A DNA stretch of 64,000 nucleotides from Ignavibacteriales bacterium. Its GTDB lineage: Bacteria > Bacteroidota > Ignavibacteria > Ignavibacteriales > SURF-24. Shown here piece by piece: positions 27,689-37,666 of the stretch. The notes beneath the pieces were generated by a model. That model did no database searches and was not told the DNA's origin. It saw only the letters and a list, made by a program, of their open reading frames with translations. The first letter of the stretch is position 1, and each line of letters opens with the position of its first letter. Made by a program: the position numbers and the translations under genes. The DNA is taken from NCBI GenBank assembly GCA_026390815.1, contig JAPLFH010000041.1, positions 100,016 to 164,015 on the forward strand, written 5' to 3'.

Positions 27689-29728
27689 CTAAAAGAATAG
27701 ACTTACAAATAAATCAATTAATTTTATACCAAGAAATGGAGTAATAATTCCGCCTAAACCATAGATAAGAATATTTCTTCGTAACAAGGCGCTTGCTCCT
27801 ATTGGTTTATATTTTACTCCTTTTAATGCAAGCGGAACCAATGCAAGAATAATAAAAGCATTAAATATTACAGCAGATAAAATTGCCGACTGTGGAGAGC
27901 CAAGCTTCATAATATTTAATACGTTTAATGCGGGAACAGTAATTGAAAAAAGTGCTGGTATAATTGCAAAGTACTTTGCTACATCGTTGGCAATAGAAAA
28001 TGTTGTAATATTACCACGTGTAATTAATAGTTGCTTACCAATTTCAATAACTTCCAACAGTTTTGTAGGATCGCTGTCAAGATCAACCATATTTGCGGCT
28101 TCCTTTGCAGCCTGCGTTCCTGAGTTCATTGCAACAGCCACATCTGCCTGAGCAAGTGCCGGTGCGTCGTTTGTACCGTCACCCATCATAGCAACAAGCT
28201 TTCCACCATTCTGTTCCTGCATTATATATCTTAGTTTATCTTCCGGTTTTGCTTCAGCTATATAATCATCTACACCGGCTTTGTTTGCAATATACTTTGC
28301 CGTTAAAGGATTATCACCTGTAACCATAACTGTCTTAACACCCATCTTCCTTAATCTTAGAAATCGTTCCTGTATGCCGGGCTTAATAATATCCTCAAGT
28401 TGAATGACGCCTAATAATTTTTTGTTGACTGCCACTGCCAAAGGAGTTCCACCATTATTGGCAATATCGTTTACCCAGATCTCTGCTTCGTTAAATTCGC
28501 CGTTGCTTCTTTCCGAATATTTTTTTATTGCATCCCAGGCGCCTTTACGGATTTGCATTCCGTCCTTTAGATCAACTCCGCTCATTCTTGTTTCAGCAGA
28601 AAATTTAATAAACTTTGCATCAGTCAATTCTCCGTTTAAAACAGATGAATTATTTTTTTCTGCCAATTCAACAATTGATTTTCCTTCAGGCGTAGAATCT
28701 GAAATTGAACTTAGATAACAGTAGTTTGCAAATTCATTTGCATTAACTCCATTAGCAGGATAAAAGTTTGTAGCTTTCCTGTTGCCTATTGTTATCGTTC
28801 CTGTTTTATCAAGCAATACAACATCAATGTCGCCGGCATTCTCAACTGCTTTACCTGATTTTGCAATAACATTAGCGCCTAATGCTCTGTCCATTCCTGC
28901 TATTCCTATCGCAGAAAGAAGTCCACCGATAGTGGTTGGAATAAGGCAAACAAACAAAGATACAAGTGCCGAAACAGTTATTATTGTATTTGCATAAAAG
29001 GCAAATGGGAAAAGTGTTACTGTTACAAATAAAAATATCAAGGTAAAGCTGGCAAGCAAAACAGTTAGAGCAATTTCATTCGGCGTTTTCTGTCGCTTGG
29101 CACCTTCAACCAGTTGAATCATTTTATCTAAAAAAGATTCGCCCGAATTAGTTGATACCTGAACTTTTATTTTATCCGAAAGAACTTTTGTTCCCCCAAT
29201 AACTCCGGAATGATCTGTATCAGCTTCTCTTATCACTGGGGCAGATTCGCCAGTAATTGCCGATTCGTCTATCGTTGCCAAACCTTCAATAATTTCACCA
29301 TCAGCAGGAAGTGTATCTCCTGTTTCAGCAAGGTAAACATCTCCTTTTTTTAAACTGGATGAACTAATTAATTTAATTGAACCATCGCTTAATACAAGTT
29401 TTGCCGGAGTGTCTTCTCTTGTCTTCCGAAGTGATTCAGCCTGTGCTTTTCCACGCTCTTCCGCTATTGCCTCGGCAAAATTTGCGAACAATAATGTAAG
29501 GAAAAGGAGAATTGTTATTAGAAAATTATAAATAAAACTTCCCTGATTGGCTAATGGATTTACAATTGTTATGATCGAAACTATCAGCATAATCAATGTT
29601 CCAACCTCAACCGTAAACATCACTGGATTCTTTAGCATATATATCGGGTTAAGTTTTTTAAATGATGAACGGATAGATTCCTTTACTATTGTAGGTTCAA
29701 ATAATTTTAATGTTTTTTTATGTTTCAT
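27689..29728 (-). CDS. kdpB: Potassium-transporting ATPase subunit B (P-type ATPase)
   Basis: KdpB is the catalytic ATP-hydrolysing subunit of the high-affinity K+ pump. The protein has 679 aa, close to the 682 of E. coli. Visible motifs are GDTLPADGEIIEG and ITGESAPV (actuator domain), the phosphorylation site LLDKTGTIT, VMVTGDNPLTAKYIA, MMGDGTNDAPALAQADVAVA (hinge) and a hydrophobic C-terminus. It sits between kdpA (21 bp) and kdpC (9 bp) in the operon. Confidence 0.98.
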   Translation of the reverse strand: MKHKKTLKLFEPTIVKESIRSSFKKLNPIYMLKNPVMFTVEVGTLIMLIVSIITIVNPLANQGSFIYNFLITILLFLTLLFANFAEAIAEERGKAQAESLRKTREDTPAKLVLSDGSIKLISSSSLKKGDVYLAETGDTLPADGEIIEGLATIDESAITGESAPVIREADTDHSGVIGGTKVLSDKIKVQVSTNSGESFLDKMIQLVEGAKRQKTPNEIALTVLLASFTLIFLFVTVTLFPFAFYANTIITVSALVSLFVCLIPTTIGGLLSAIGIAGMDRALGANVIAKSGKAVENAGDIDVVLLDKTGTITIGNRKATNFYPANGVNANEFANYCYLSSISDSTPEGKSIVELAEKNNSSVLNGELTDAKFIKFSAETRMSGVDLKDGMQIRKGAWDAIKKYSERSNGEFNEAEIWVNDIANNGGTPLAVAVNKKLLGVIQLEDIIKPGIQERFLRLRKMGVKTVMVTGDNPLTAKYIANKAGVDDYIAEAKPEDKLRYIMQEQNGGKLVAMMGDGTNDAPALAQADVAVAMNSGTQAAKEAANMVDLDSDPTKLLEVIEIGKQLLITRGNITTFSIANDVAKYFAIIPALFSITVPALNVLNIMKLGSPQSAILSAVIFNAFIILALVPLALKGVKYKPIGASALLRRNILIYGLGGIITPFLGIKLIDLFVSLFF

Positions 29729-29749
29729 ATTATTTATCTTTTTAATGGT

Positions 29750-31444
29750 TTACATTGAAAAAAATTCGGCTAATGGACCAAGTGCAAGAGCAGGGAAAAA
29801 ATTCAAAGCAGAGACAATGATTATTATTCCAAGCACCATTGCTGCAAACGTATAGCTTTCTGCTTTAAGCGTTCCCGCAGATTCAGGGATATATTTTTTC
29901 TCAGCAAGCAATCCACCAATTGCAACAGGACCAATTATAGGCAGGAATCTTGCAAGAAGCATGACTATACCGGTTAGAATATTCCAGAAATAAACGTTGT
30001 CACCCAAGCCTTCAAATCCGGAACCGTTATTTGCATTTGCTGATGTAAATTCATAAAGCATTTCGGAAAAGCCGTGGTAGGATGGATTATTAAGCCATCC
30101 TATATTGGGATTTTTTGCAGCCATATATGAAGAAATTGCAGTGGGTATTAATACAAGGAATGGTGTAACAAGTAAAACAAGTGCGGCAATTTTAACTTCG
30201 CGTGCTTCAATTTTTTTTCCTAAAAATTCTGGTGTACGCCCTACCATTAAACCTGCAATAAAAATTGCAATTATTATATAAATGAAGAAGTTTAAAAATC
30301 CAACACCTACTCCGCCATAGAGAGCATTAATCATCATATCCAAAAGTAAAACCCCGCCCGAGATTGGAGTTTGACTATCGTGCATTGAATTAACTGAACC
30401 ATTTGAAGTTGATGTTGTGGAAACACTCCAGTATGCTGAAGCCGCTGCTCCAAATCGTACTTCTTTGCCCTCCATACTACCAAGTGATTGATCAACTCCA
30501 AGTTTTGATATTTCCGGGTTACCGGCAGTTTCAAAGCTTACATTTATTGTAACAAATGAAATAAATAGTATTGTCATAATACTAAAGAAAATCCAGGCAA
30601 GCTTTTTTCTATTCAGATAATATCCAAAAGTAAAAACTAAAGCTATGGGTATAAAAAGGATGGAGAAATTCTCAACCAGGTTTGTAAAGTAATTTGGATT
30701 TTCAAATGGATGAGCAGAGTTAGGTCCAAAGTATCCGCCGCCGTTCGTACCTAATTGTTTTATAGAGATCATTGAAGCAACGGGACCTGTTGCAACATTT
30801 ACGGTATCGCCCTGTAAAGTTATTACTTTCTGAGCGCCTTCAAATGTTTGAGGTATACCGTTAAGTAGTAATACTACAGATACAACAAGAGATAACGGAA
30901 GCAATATTCTTGTGCAGCTTTTTAAAAATAGATTATAAAAGTTTCCAAGGTCTGACGCCTGCTTTTGTATTAATCCTTTAAATAATAAAGCAAGCGCTGC
31001 AATTCCTGTTGCCGCACTTACAAACTGAAGGAATGTGAATACTAACATTTGAGAGAGATAAGATGCTCCGGTTTCACCGGAATAATGCTGAAGATTTGTA
31101 TTTGTTAAAAAGCTTACTGCAGTATTGAAAGTAAGCGCTGGTTCCATATTTGCAATTCCTGCAGGATTTAACAATGGAATTGATCCCTGTAAAAGAAGAA
31201 TTAAAAATGACCAGGTATAAAATATAATATTCAACAGGAGCATCGCTTTGATATTCTTTTTCCAATCCATTTTTTCATTTAGATCTACTGCGGAAATTTT
31301 GAAGATGAAATTTTCAATAGGAATTAAGAAATCTGTCCAAACCCTTTCTCCCTTAAAAACCCTGCTCATGTATTTTCCCATAGGAATTGCAATGATAACA
31401 GTTATTAAAAAAGAAAATACAATACCTAATATTTCAGTGCTCAT
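29750..31444 (-). CDS. kdpA: Potassium-transporting ATPase subunit A
   Basis: KdpA is the K+-selective channel-like subunit of KdpFABC. It is 564 aa with about ten membrane helices. The first selectivity-loop region has NTAVSFLTNTNLQHYSGE, and the third has QLGTNGGGYFGPNSAHPFENP. FLGKKIEAREVK and YEFTSANANNGSGFEGL are also typical. The ATG lies 9 bp after the stop of a 25-codon kdpF. Confidence 0.98.
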   Translation of the reverse strand: MSTEILGIVFSFLITVIIAIPMGKYMSRVFKGERVWTDFLIPIENFIFKISAVDLNEKMDWKKNIKAMLLLNIIFYTWSFLILLLQGSIPLLNPAGIANMEPALTFNTAVSFLTNTNLQHYSGETGASYLSQMLVFTFLQFVSAATGIAALALLFKGLIQKQASDLGNFYNLFLKSCTRILLPLSLVVSVVLLLNGIPQTFEGAQKVITLQGDTVNVATGPVASMISIKQLGTNGGGYFGPNSAHPFENPNYFTNLVENFSILFIPIALVFTFGYYLNRKKLAWIFFSIMTILFISFVTINVSFETAGNPEISKLGVDQSLGSMEGKEVRFGAAASAYWSVSTTSTSNGSVNSMHDSQTPISGGVLLLDMMINALYGGVGVGFLNFFIYIIIAIFIAGLMVGRTPEFLGKKIEAREVKIAALVLLVTPFLVLIPTAISSYMAAKNPNIGWLNNPSYHGFSEMLYEFTSANANNGSGFEGLGDNVYFWNILTGIVMLLARFLPIIGPVAIGGLLAEKKYIPESAGTLKAESYTFAAMVLGIIIIVSALNFFPALALGPLAEFFSM

Positions 31445-31453
31445 AGCTTTACC

Positions 31454-31531
31454 TTAAAATTTTTCAGGCTTGATTAATACATAGAAAAGGTAAAGACCAA
31501 TCAGTATACTTATTATCAAAAGAATTACCAT
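31454..31531 (-). CDS. kdpF: KdpF, small subunit of the K+-transporting ATPase
   Basis: This is a 25-residue single-span peptide, MVILLIISILIG then LYLFYVLIKPEKF. The ending Y-x-L-x-(K/R)-P-E-(K/R)-F is the KdpF signature, and it lies directly before kdpA as in other kdp operons. KdpF stabilises the complex and sits between KdpA and KdpB. It is read on the - strand from ATG at 31531 to TAA at 31454, with AGGTG about 8 bases upstream. It is too short for most gene callers. Confidence 0.88.
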   Translation of the reverse strand: MVILLIISILIGLYLFYVLIKPEKF

Positions 31532-31543
31532 TTGCCACACCTG

Positions 31544-31627
31544 TTAGAGATTATCAAAAAAATTAATGGATTTATAAATAATCCAGAAAAGAACAGCACT
31601 AAGTAATATCATCAAGAAAGTCATCAT
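31544..31627 (-). CDS. 27-residue membrane peptide at the head of the kdp operon
   Basis: This is a short frame of 27 codons, MMTFLMILLSAVLFWIIYKS then INFFDNL, ending 12 bp before kdpF. It consists of one hydrophobic helix of about 18 residues with a short polar tail, similar in size and topology to KdpF but lacking its R-P-E-R-F end. AGGAAAA lies about 9 bases before the ATG pair, a plausible ribosome-binding site. It could be a second small subunit, a leader peptide or an assembly factor. I recognise no named family; translation is inferred from spacing and composition only. Confidence 0.5.
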   Translation of the reverse strand: MMTFLMILLSAVLFWIIYKSINFFDNL

Positions 31628-31658
31628 TATTATTTTTCCTCATTATCTAACTCAAATA

Positions 31659-31674
31659 TTCCAATTGAATGCCA
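31659..31674 (-). promoter_or_regulatory. Imperfect sigma-54 (-24/-12) promoter candidate before kdp
   Basis: On the - strand the sequence TGGCATTCAATTGGAA gives a full -24 element (TGGCA) with a G at the correct -12 spacing, but it lacks the following C. It lies about 32 bases upstream of the first small kdp peptide and between that peptide and the gene for a sigma-54-dependent regulator. The match is partial. Confidence 0.35.
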
Positions 31675-31806
31675 GAGAATAATATTGCGGTTTTAATCCA
31701 CCAGTCAACTATTTAATTGTTATCAGGAAAATTTAAACGCACCAAGTTTTTCAGAATGAAAAATCAATTTTCAAAATGGTAAGATGGATCGGTACAAATT
31801 AAAATC

Positions 31807-33153
31807 TTATTCGAGGTTATATACTTGGAGTTTGCGGTATAAGGTTGTAAGTCCAATTCCCAGTAATTCAGCAGCTTTTGTTTTACTGCCCTTTGTCATT
31901 TCCAGAATATTTATAATATGTTGTTTCTCCACTTGCTCAATCGATAGAGCAGCGTCATATTCAGTCTGCAAAACTTTTTGTTCTCTTAATTCTTTTGGAA
32001 GAGAATCAGAAGTTAAGATTCCCCCTTCATTTAAAATAACGGCACGTTCAATAATATTTCTTAGTTCGCGGATGTTACCGGGATAATTATACTCCAAAAG
32101 ACACTTATAAAAATCTTCTTCAATATTCAGTATTTTCTTTTTGGTCTTTTGAGAAAATTGATTTATGAAAATTTTAGCAAGTTGGGGTATATCTTCTTTT
32201 CTCTCTTTTAATGATGGGATTTCAATTTTGAATGTGCTGATCCGATAGAAAAGATCCAACCGGAATTTTTCATTTTTGATATCATCTTCCAAATGCCGGT
32301 TTGTTGCTGCAATTATTCTAACATCAACAGTAGTTGGTTTGGTATCCCCGGTTTTAATAAATGAATTAGTTTCAGTAACCCGAAGCAATTTCGATTGAAG
32401 AGCATAATCCATTTCCCCAATTTCATCAAGAAACAAAGTTCCGTTATCAGCTTCTTCAAATAAACCTTTCTTGTTTTTAAGCGCCCCGGTAAAGGCTCCG
32501 GCTTTATATCCAAACATCTCCGATTCCAATAAATCCTTTGCAATTGCACTACAATTTACTGCAACAAAATGGTTACCACTGCGTAGGCTTGAATTATGAA
32601 TTGCCTGGGCAAAAATTTCTTTACCTGTTCCAGTTTCACCAATTAATAAAACAGGTGTATCTGTAGCTGCAACTTTCCTGGCAAGAGTTTTTGCCTCGTT
32701 AATTAGGAAGGATTCACCTTGTATGTTATCAAAATTATATCTTTCAATTATACGGCTTTCAAGCTTTTCAAGTTTACTCTTAAGAGTAACTTTTTCCATT
32801 GCTCTTTCTGCTAATAAAATAATTTTATTGTCTTCATCTCCTTTTGTAATATAATCAAAGGCACCCATCTTTATTGCAGTTACTCCATCCTGGATTGTTC
32901 CATAAGCTGTTAGCATAATTATTTCAATTAAAGGATTCAACTCCTTTATCTTTGAAATCAAATCAATACCGTATGCATCCGGTAAGCGCACATCACTTAT
33001 TACAACCTGAATTTCCTCACTCTTTAAAATTTCAATTCCCTTTTGAGCGTTATCTGCCTGCCATACTTTGAAATCATCCAGCGATAATAATTGTGATAGT
33101 ACACCACGAATGCTTTCCTCATCATCAATTACCAGAATATTTCCTTTACTCAT
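31807..33153 (-). CDS. Sigma-54-dependent response regulator (NtrC family) next to kdp
   Basis: This is a 448-aa regulator with a receiver domain (1-~120, phospho-Asp in VVISDVRLPD), a central AAA+ domain (~140-375) with Walker A GETGTGKE, the sigma-54-contacting GAFTGA motif, Walker B LFLDEIGEM and ATNRHLEDD, and a C-terminal Fis-type HTH (GSKTKAAELLGIGLTTLYRKL). It lies upstream of the kdp operon in the same direction with about 180 bp between. Classical kdp control uses the OmpR-type KdpE, which is not here. This protein therefore probably takes the signal from the split KdpD/kinase pair and activates a sigma-54 promoter; that pairing is inference from position. Confidence 0.92.
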   Translation of the reverse strand: MSKGNILVIDDEESIRGVLSQLLSLDDFKVWQADNAQKGIEILKSEEIQVVISDVRLPDAYGIDLISKIKELNPLIEIIMLTAYGTIQDGVTAIKMGAFDYITKGDEDNKIILLAERAMEKVTLKSKLEKLESRIIERYNFDNIQGESFLINEAKTLARKVAATDTPVLLIGETGTGKEIFAQAIHNSSLRSGNHFVAVNCSAIAKDLLESEMFGYKAGAFTGALKNKKGLFEEADNGTLFLDEIGEMDYALQSKLLRVTETNSFIKTGDTKPTTVDVRIIAATNRHLEDDIKNEKFRLDLFYRISTFKIEIPSLKERKEDIPQLAKIFINQFSQKTKKKILNIEEDFYKCLLEYNYPGNIRELRNIIERAVILNEGGILTSDSLPKELREQKVLQTEYDAALSIEQVEKQHIINILEMTKGSKTKAAELLGIGLTTLYRKLQVYNLE

Positions 33154-33384
33154 AAATAACCTGTGTTGGTGGAATAAAGTTATATCAAAAATAAATTTTA
33201 TACAAACAGGAATTTTAGTTATCTACAGATTGTGTAAAATTCTGTTCGTATAGAAGATATAACTATTACATCGCAACTATTTTGATCATTACATCTTCAC
33301 TTAGAAAAAATCAGTGCAATTGATAACCAAGATTTTGATTTTAATAAAACCAACTTTCAACAATAAATTTACCAGCCAAGATTA

Positions 33385-36300
33385 TTATTTATTCTTTTCA
33401 AACCAACCATAAACAGATGGAATTACCAATAGTGTTAAAATAGTAGACGTTATTAAACCACCAACTACAACAGTAGCAAGTGGTTTTTGAATTTCGGAAC
33501 CAGTTCCGGTAGCAAACAGCATTGGAATTAAACTAAAGATTGATATTGCTGCAGTCATCAATACCGGTCTCAATCTATTTATGCTCCCTTGCATTATTGC
33601 ATCTGTTAATACTATTCCATTAAATCTTAATTGAGATATTTGAGAAACTAATACAACTCCATTTAAAACTGCAACGCCAAACAAAACTATAAATCCAACA
33701 GATGCCGGAACAGATAAATATAATCCGGAGATGTAGAGTGAGAATATTCCACCTATTAATGCAAACGGTAGGTTAGAAATTACCAGCAGCGCCAGGCGGA
33801 CTGATCTGAAGGTAACGAATAAAAGTAGTAGAATTAATCCAATAGCAATTGGTCCGATGATCATCAGTTTATTCATTGCTCTTTGCTGATTTTCAAATTG
33901 TCCTCCCCACGTTAAATAATAACCCGCCGGAAATTTAACATTCTCTTTTATTTTTTGTTTTGCTTCAGCTACAAAACTACCAATATCTCTTCCTGAAATA
34001 TTCATCTCAATGCCGATCCTTCTAATACCATCTTGCCGGCTAATCTGAACAGGTCCTTCAATCATTGTTACATCAGCCAATTGTGCAATCGGAATATGCA
34101 TCCCTGTTTTTGTAGGGACTAATATATTTTCAATCGCTTCAATGGAATTTCTTTTTTCTTCCGGCAGACGAACAGTGATATCAAAACTCCGGTTCTCTTC
34201 ATAAAACTTAGTAGCGGACTTCCCGGCAATTGCAATTTCAATTACGTTTTGAACATCGCTTATATTTATTCCGTATCTCGCTATTTTTGAACGGTCAATA
34301 TTGATTGTTAAATATGGCTGACCAGAAACCTTTTCGGTCATTAAATCTGTTCCACCTTCAATAGAAGAAAGCACCTTTGCGATTTCATCCGATTTGCTCT
34401 GTAGCAAGTCTAAATCTTCGCCAAAGAGTTTAAGAATCAATTGTGCTTTTGTTCCGGCAACAAGTTCATCAATTCTGCATTGTATCGGCTGGCTGAATCC
34501 AAAACCGATTCCCGGTATTGCTTCCAACGATGCCCGCATTTCATTTGTTAATTCTTCTCTTGAAATATTTCGTTTCCACTCGCTCTTTGGTTTTAATATT
34601 CCAACGTAACCGGTTTTATCCACACCTCTTGTATCCATTGCAACGCCGGTTTGACCTATTCGTGCTACCACTATATCTAATTCGTCAAACTCTTTCATCT
34701 TCTGTGCTGCAAGTTGATTTACTTCCATCGCTTTCGAAAGTGATACTCCGGGAAGCAAAGCAACATCCATATCGAATGCGCCTTCATCCATTGTTGGAAT
34801 GAACTCCGTTCCTAATTTTGTAAAGAGGAACATTGCTGCTATCAAGAATAATCCGGCTATACTTAACAATACTATTTTCTTTTTCATCACATATTCTAAA
34901 AGCGGCAGATAAATTTTCTTTGCATACTTCATTATTAAGCTTTCCTTTTCCGGCTGCGGTTTCAAGAACATTGAGCAGAGAACCGGTATAACAAAAACTG
35001 AAAGAAATAATGAAGAGAGCAGAGCAATTGCTACTGTCTTTGCAAGAGGTCCAAACATTTTTCCTTCAATTCCTTCTAATGAAAGAATAGGAATGAATGT
35101 AATGGCAATTATTAGCACACCAAAAATGCTGGGCTTTTGAACCTCAAGAATGGCTTTGAGAACCACAAGAATTGGATGTTCATCTTTTTTCATATCAGTA
35201 TAATGGCGCTGAACATTTTCGACCTGGATTATTGTCGAATCTAAGATCATTCCAATTGAAATAGCTATCCCGCCGAGTGACATTAAGTTTGCACTCAATC
35301 CTATAAGCTTCATCACCATAAATGTAACAAGTAAAGAAAGAGGTAAAGCAAGAAGTACAACAAAGCTTCCCCTAAAACTTCTCAACAATAAATACAAAAT
35401 GAGAAGGACAAGAATGGCTCCTTCGATCAAAGCTTTGTTCACGGTATTAACACTTGCGTTTACTATATCGCTTCTGTCATAATAAGGAACCATTTTAATT
35501 TCATACGGAAGGATGTTGTTCTCATTTATTTCTCTAACTTTTTCTTCCACTAGCTTAACAACTTCGCGGCTGTTTTCACCGCGCAGCATCATTACAATTC
35601 CGCCAACGGCTTCATCTTTTCCGTTTATCATTGCTGCGCCCATTCTTACAGCTTCGCCAATCTTTACCTGGGCAACGTCTTTTACGTAAGTCGGTGTTCC
35701 ATCGTGGGATTTCAGCACAATATTTTCTATATCGCTAATGTTCTTAATCAAACCTACTCCGCGAACTATATATTGATCGGAATTCCTTTCAAGTATATTT
35801 CCACCAACATTTTGATTATTGTTTTCTATTGCAGAGTAAACTTCGTCTGCTGTTACTGCATACTTTAGTAATTTTTCCGGTGAGACGATTACTTGATACT
35901 GTTTGAAGTACCCGCCGAAAGAATTTATTTCATTAACTCCGGCAATGCTTTTTAATTGAGGTGTGACAATCCATTCCTGGATTGTTCTCAAGTTTGTTAA
36001 GTAAACAATCTTTGCAAGTGAATCTGCCGGCATATTCCCTTCGAGGGTGTATTGATATATTTCACCCATTGCAGTGGCTATTGGTCCCATAGCAACTTCA
36101 ACACCTTTGGGAACACTTTCTTTTGCTTCTCCCAATCGCTCAAAAACCAACTGGCGTGCAAAATAAATATCAACATTATCTTTGAAAACGATTGTTACTA
36201 TTGAAAGTCCGAACTTCGTTACCGAACGCATTTGTTCAACATCAGGTAATCCGCGCATTGCCATCTCAATTGGATAAGTTACATTTCTTTCAATCTCGAT

Positions 36301-36474
36301 CGCGGAAAGTCCATCCGCCTGACTTACCACTTCTACTTGAATGTTCGTTACATCAGGAAAAGCATCAATCGGCAATGTCAGATATGAATACAATCCGAAC
36401 GCAACTATAAGCAGAGAAAGAAATATTATCATCCCTTTCTGCTTTAACGTAAATGAAATTATTTTTTCTAACAT
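33385..36474 (-). CDS. Heavy-metal efflux RND pump (CusA/CzcA family)
   Basis: This is the inner-membrane proton-driven pump of a tripartite metal exporter. It is 1029 aa with the RND 12-helix plan and two large periplasmic loops. The TM4 proton-relay region reads GGIAISIGMILDSTIIQVEN, with the key Asp and Glu. It lacks the DFG motif of CzcA-type Zn/Co/Cd pumps and is closer to the CusA (Cu+/Ag+) pattern; the metal remains a prediction. The start is placed at the ATG at 36474, which follows a GGAGG inside the end of the adaptor gene. Third gene of an adaptor/TolC/pump operon. Confidence 0.93.
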   Translation of the reverse strand: MLEKIISFTLKQKGMIIFLSLLIVAFGLYSYLTLPIDAFPDVTNIQVEVVSQADGLSAIEIERNVTYPIEMAMRGLPDVEQMRSVTKFGLSIVTIVFKDNVDIYFARQLVFERLGEAKESVPKGVEVAMGPIATAMGEIYQYTLEGNMPADSLAKIVYLTNLRTIQEWIVTPQLKSIAGVNEINSFGGYFKQYQVIVSPEKLLKYAVTADEVYSAIENNNQNVGGNILERNSDQYIVRGVGLIKNISDIENIVLKSHDGTPTYVKDVAQVKIGEAVRMGAAMINGKDEAVGGIVMMLRGENSREVVKLVEEKVREINENNILPYEIKMVPYYDRSDIVNASVNTVNKALIEGAILVLLILYLLLRSFRGSFVVLLALPLSLLVTFMVMKLIGLSANLMSLGGIAISIGMILDSTIIQVENVQRHYTDMKKDEHPILVVLKAILEVQKPSIFGVLIIAITFIPILSLEGIEGKMFGPLAKTVAIALLSSLFLSVFVIPVLCSMFLKPQPEKESLIMKYAKKIYLPLLEYVMKKKIVLLSIAGLFLIAAMFLFTKLGTEFIPTMDEGAFDMDVALLPGVSLSKAMEVNQLAAQKMKEFDELDIVVARIGQTGVAMDTRGVDKTGYVGILKPKSEWKRNISREELTNEMRASLEAIPGIGFGFSQPIQCRIDELVAGTKAQLILKLFGEDLDLLQSKSDEIAKVLSSIEGGTDLMTEKVSGQPYLTINIDRSKIARYGINISDVQNVIEIAIAGKSATKFYEENRSFDITVRLPEEKRNSIEAIENILVPTKTGMHIPIAQLADVTMIEGPVQISRQDGIRRIGIEMNISGRDIGSFVAEAKQKIKENVKFPAGYYLTWGGQFENQQRAMNKLMIIGPIAIGLILLLLFVTFRSVRLALLVISNLPFALIGGIFSLYISGLYLSVPASVGFIVLFGVAVLNGVVLVSQISQLRFNGIVLTDAIMQGSINRLRPVLMTAAISIFSLIPMLFATGTGSEIQKPLATVVVGGLITSTILTLLVIPSVYGWFEKNK

Positions 36475-36478
36475 TAGT

Positions 36479-37666
36479 TTAGCCTCCAGCCAATTCATCT
36501 TTTTTCAGTTCGCTCTTCAAATAGAACACACCTTTCGAAACTACTCTTTCACCTTCTCTCAATCCTTCTTTAATTTCAATCCGTTTATCAACAGAGGTTC
36601 CGGTAATTACTTTCCTTTGTTCAAAAGCCTGCCCGCGGTTGGGCGTGGTTGTATCGCTTGTTTGAACAAACACATATTCTTGCCCGGCTTCCTTAAACAC
36701 AGATTCCTCCGGAACTATAATTGCTTTAGCATTTACGCCAACCGGAATCTTTAGCTCACCAAACATTTGGGGTTTCAATTTGTTATTCGCATTACCAAAC
36801 TCACCGCGTACTGTAATAGTTCTTGATTGTTCATCAACAGTTTGCCCGATATATATTATTCTTCCGTTAAACTTTTCATCCTGATAAGTTGTAGATGTAA
36901 ATACTGCATTTGTTTTTTGATTTATCTTAGTTATATCCTTTTCATAAATCTGTCCGTCAACCCAAACCGTATTTGTATTAATCACTTTGAAGGCATTCGT
37001 TGTTGCGTCAACTAACTGCCCGATAACAACATTCCTTTCAACTACAACTCCATTGATTGAAGATTTGATTGGTAAAGTGCCGGATGTATGTTCTTCATTA
37101 ATCTTTGCGTCAGTTACATCTTCATCGCTAAGACCAACAGAGTGTATTTTTTTATCTTCTGCTTTGTATTCTGCAAACGCTTTTTCATATTCAGCTTGAC
37201 TTTCCAATAATGATTTTTGTGATCCGATTTTTTCATCATATAATTTCTTCTGTCTTTCATAATTTGCTTTTGTATAATCAAGCGCTGCTTTTGCTATCAA
37301 GAAACCGGCTTTAATCTCTCCAACGTCCAAACCTTCAACCGTCATTAATACTTGTCCAGCTTTAACAAAATCTCCAATTTTAACAAATACTTTATGCACT
37401 CTTCCTTGAACAAGCGAACCGATCTGTGCTTCATTATCTTGATTTGTAATTACCTTTGCTGGAATGGATAGATACCCAGTAAATGGTTGTAATTTTACCG
37501 TTTCGGTTTCCAATTTTATTTGTTTAATTGATTCGACAGAAAGTATCACAACTTGGCTATGCTCTTTATTATTTTCTATTTTTTTAGGTTCTTCTTTACC
37601 GCCACATCCCAAAAGAACAAATGCTAAAATATTTGCTGCAATTAATAATTTGATACTAGCTTTCAT
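36479..37666 (-). CDS. RND efflux periplasmic adaptor lipoprotein (CusB/CzcB family)
   Basis: This is the membrane-fusion subunit that links the RND pump to the outer-membrane channel. An N-terminal signal with lipobox LLGCGG puts the lipidated Cys near residue 21. The split biotinyl-lipoyl-like halves flank a coiled-coil hairpin: VQGRVHKVFVKIGDFVKAGQ, then a helical segment (~125-170), then INGVVVERNVVIGQLV. A beta-barrel domain and the GLREGERVVSKGVFYLKSEL C-terminus follow. It begins at the base next to the TolC stop codon, so the genes are tightly coupled. No His/Met-rich metal-binding tail is present. Confidence 0.92.
   Translation of the reverse strand: MKASIKLLIAANILAFVLLGCGGKEEPKKIENNKEHSQVVILSVESIKQIKLETETVKLQPFTGYLSIPAKVITNQDNEAQIGSLVQGRVHKVFVKIGDFVKAGQVLMTVEGLDVGEIKAGFLIAKAALDYTKANYERQKKLYDEKIGSQKSLLESQAEYEKAFAEYKAEDKKIHSVGLSDEDVTDAKINEEHTSGTLPIKSSINGVVVERNVVIGQLVDATTNAFKVINTNTVWVDGQIYEKDITKINQKTNAVFTSTTYQDEKFNGRIIYIGQTVDEQSRTITVRGEFGNANNKLKPQMFGELKIPVGVNAKAIIVPEESVFKEAGQEYVFVQTSDTTTPNRGQAFEQRKVITGTSVDKRIEIKEGLREGERVVSKGVFYLKSELKKDELAGG

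Noticed and set aside
31680..31710. Second sigma-54 site (GTGG...CCGC on the - strand)
   Set aside because: The spacing between the GG and GC elements is one base short or two bases long, so it does not meet the -24/-12 rule.
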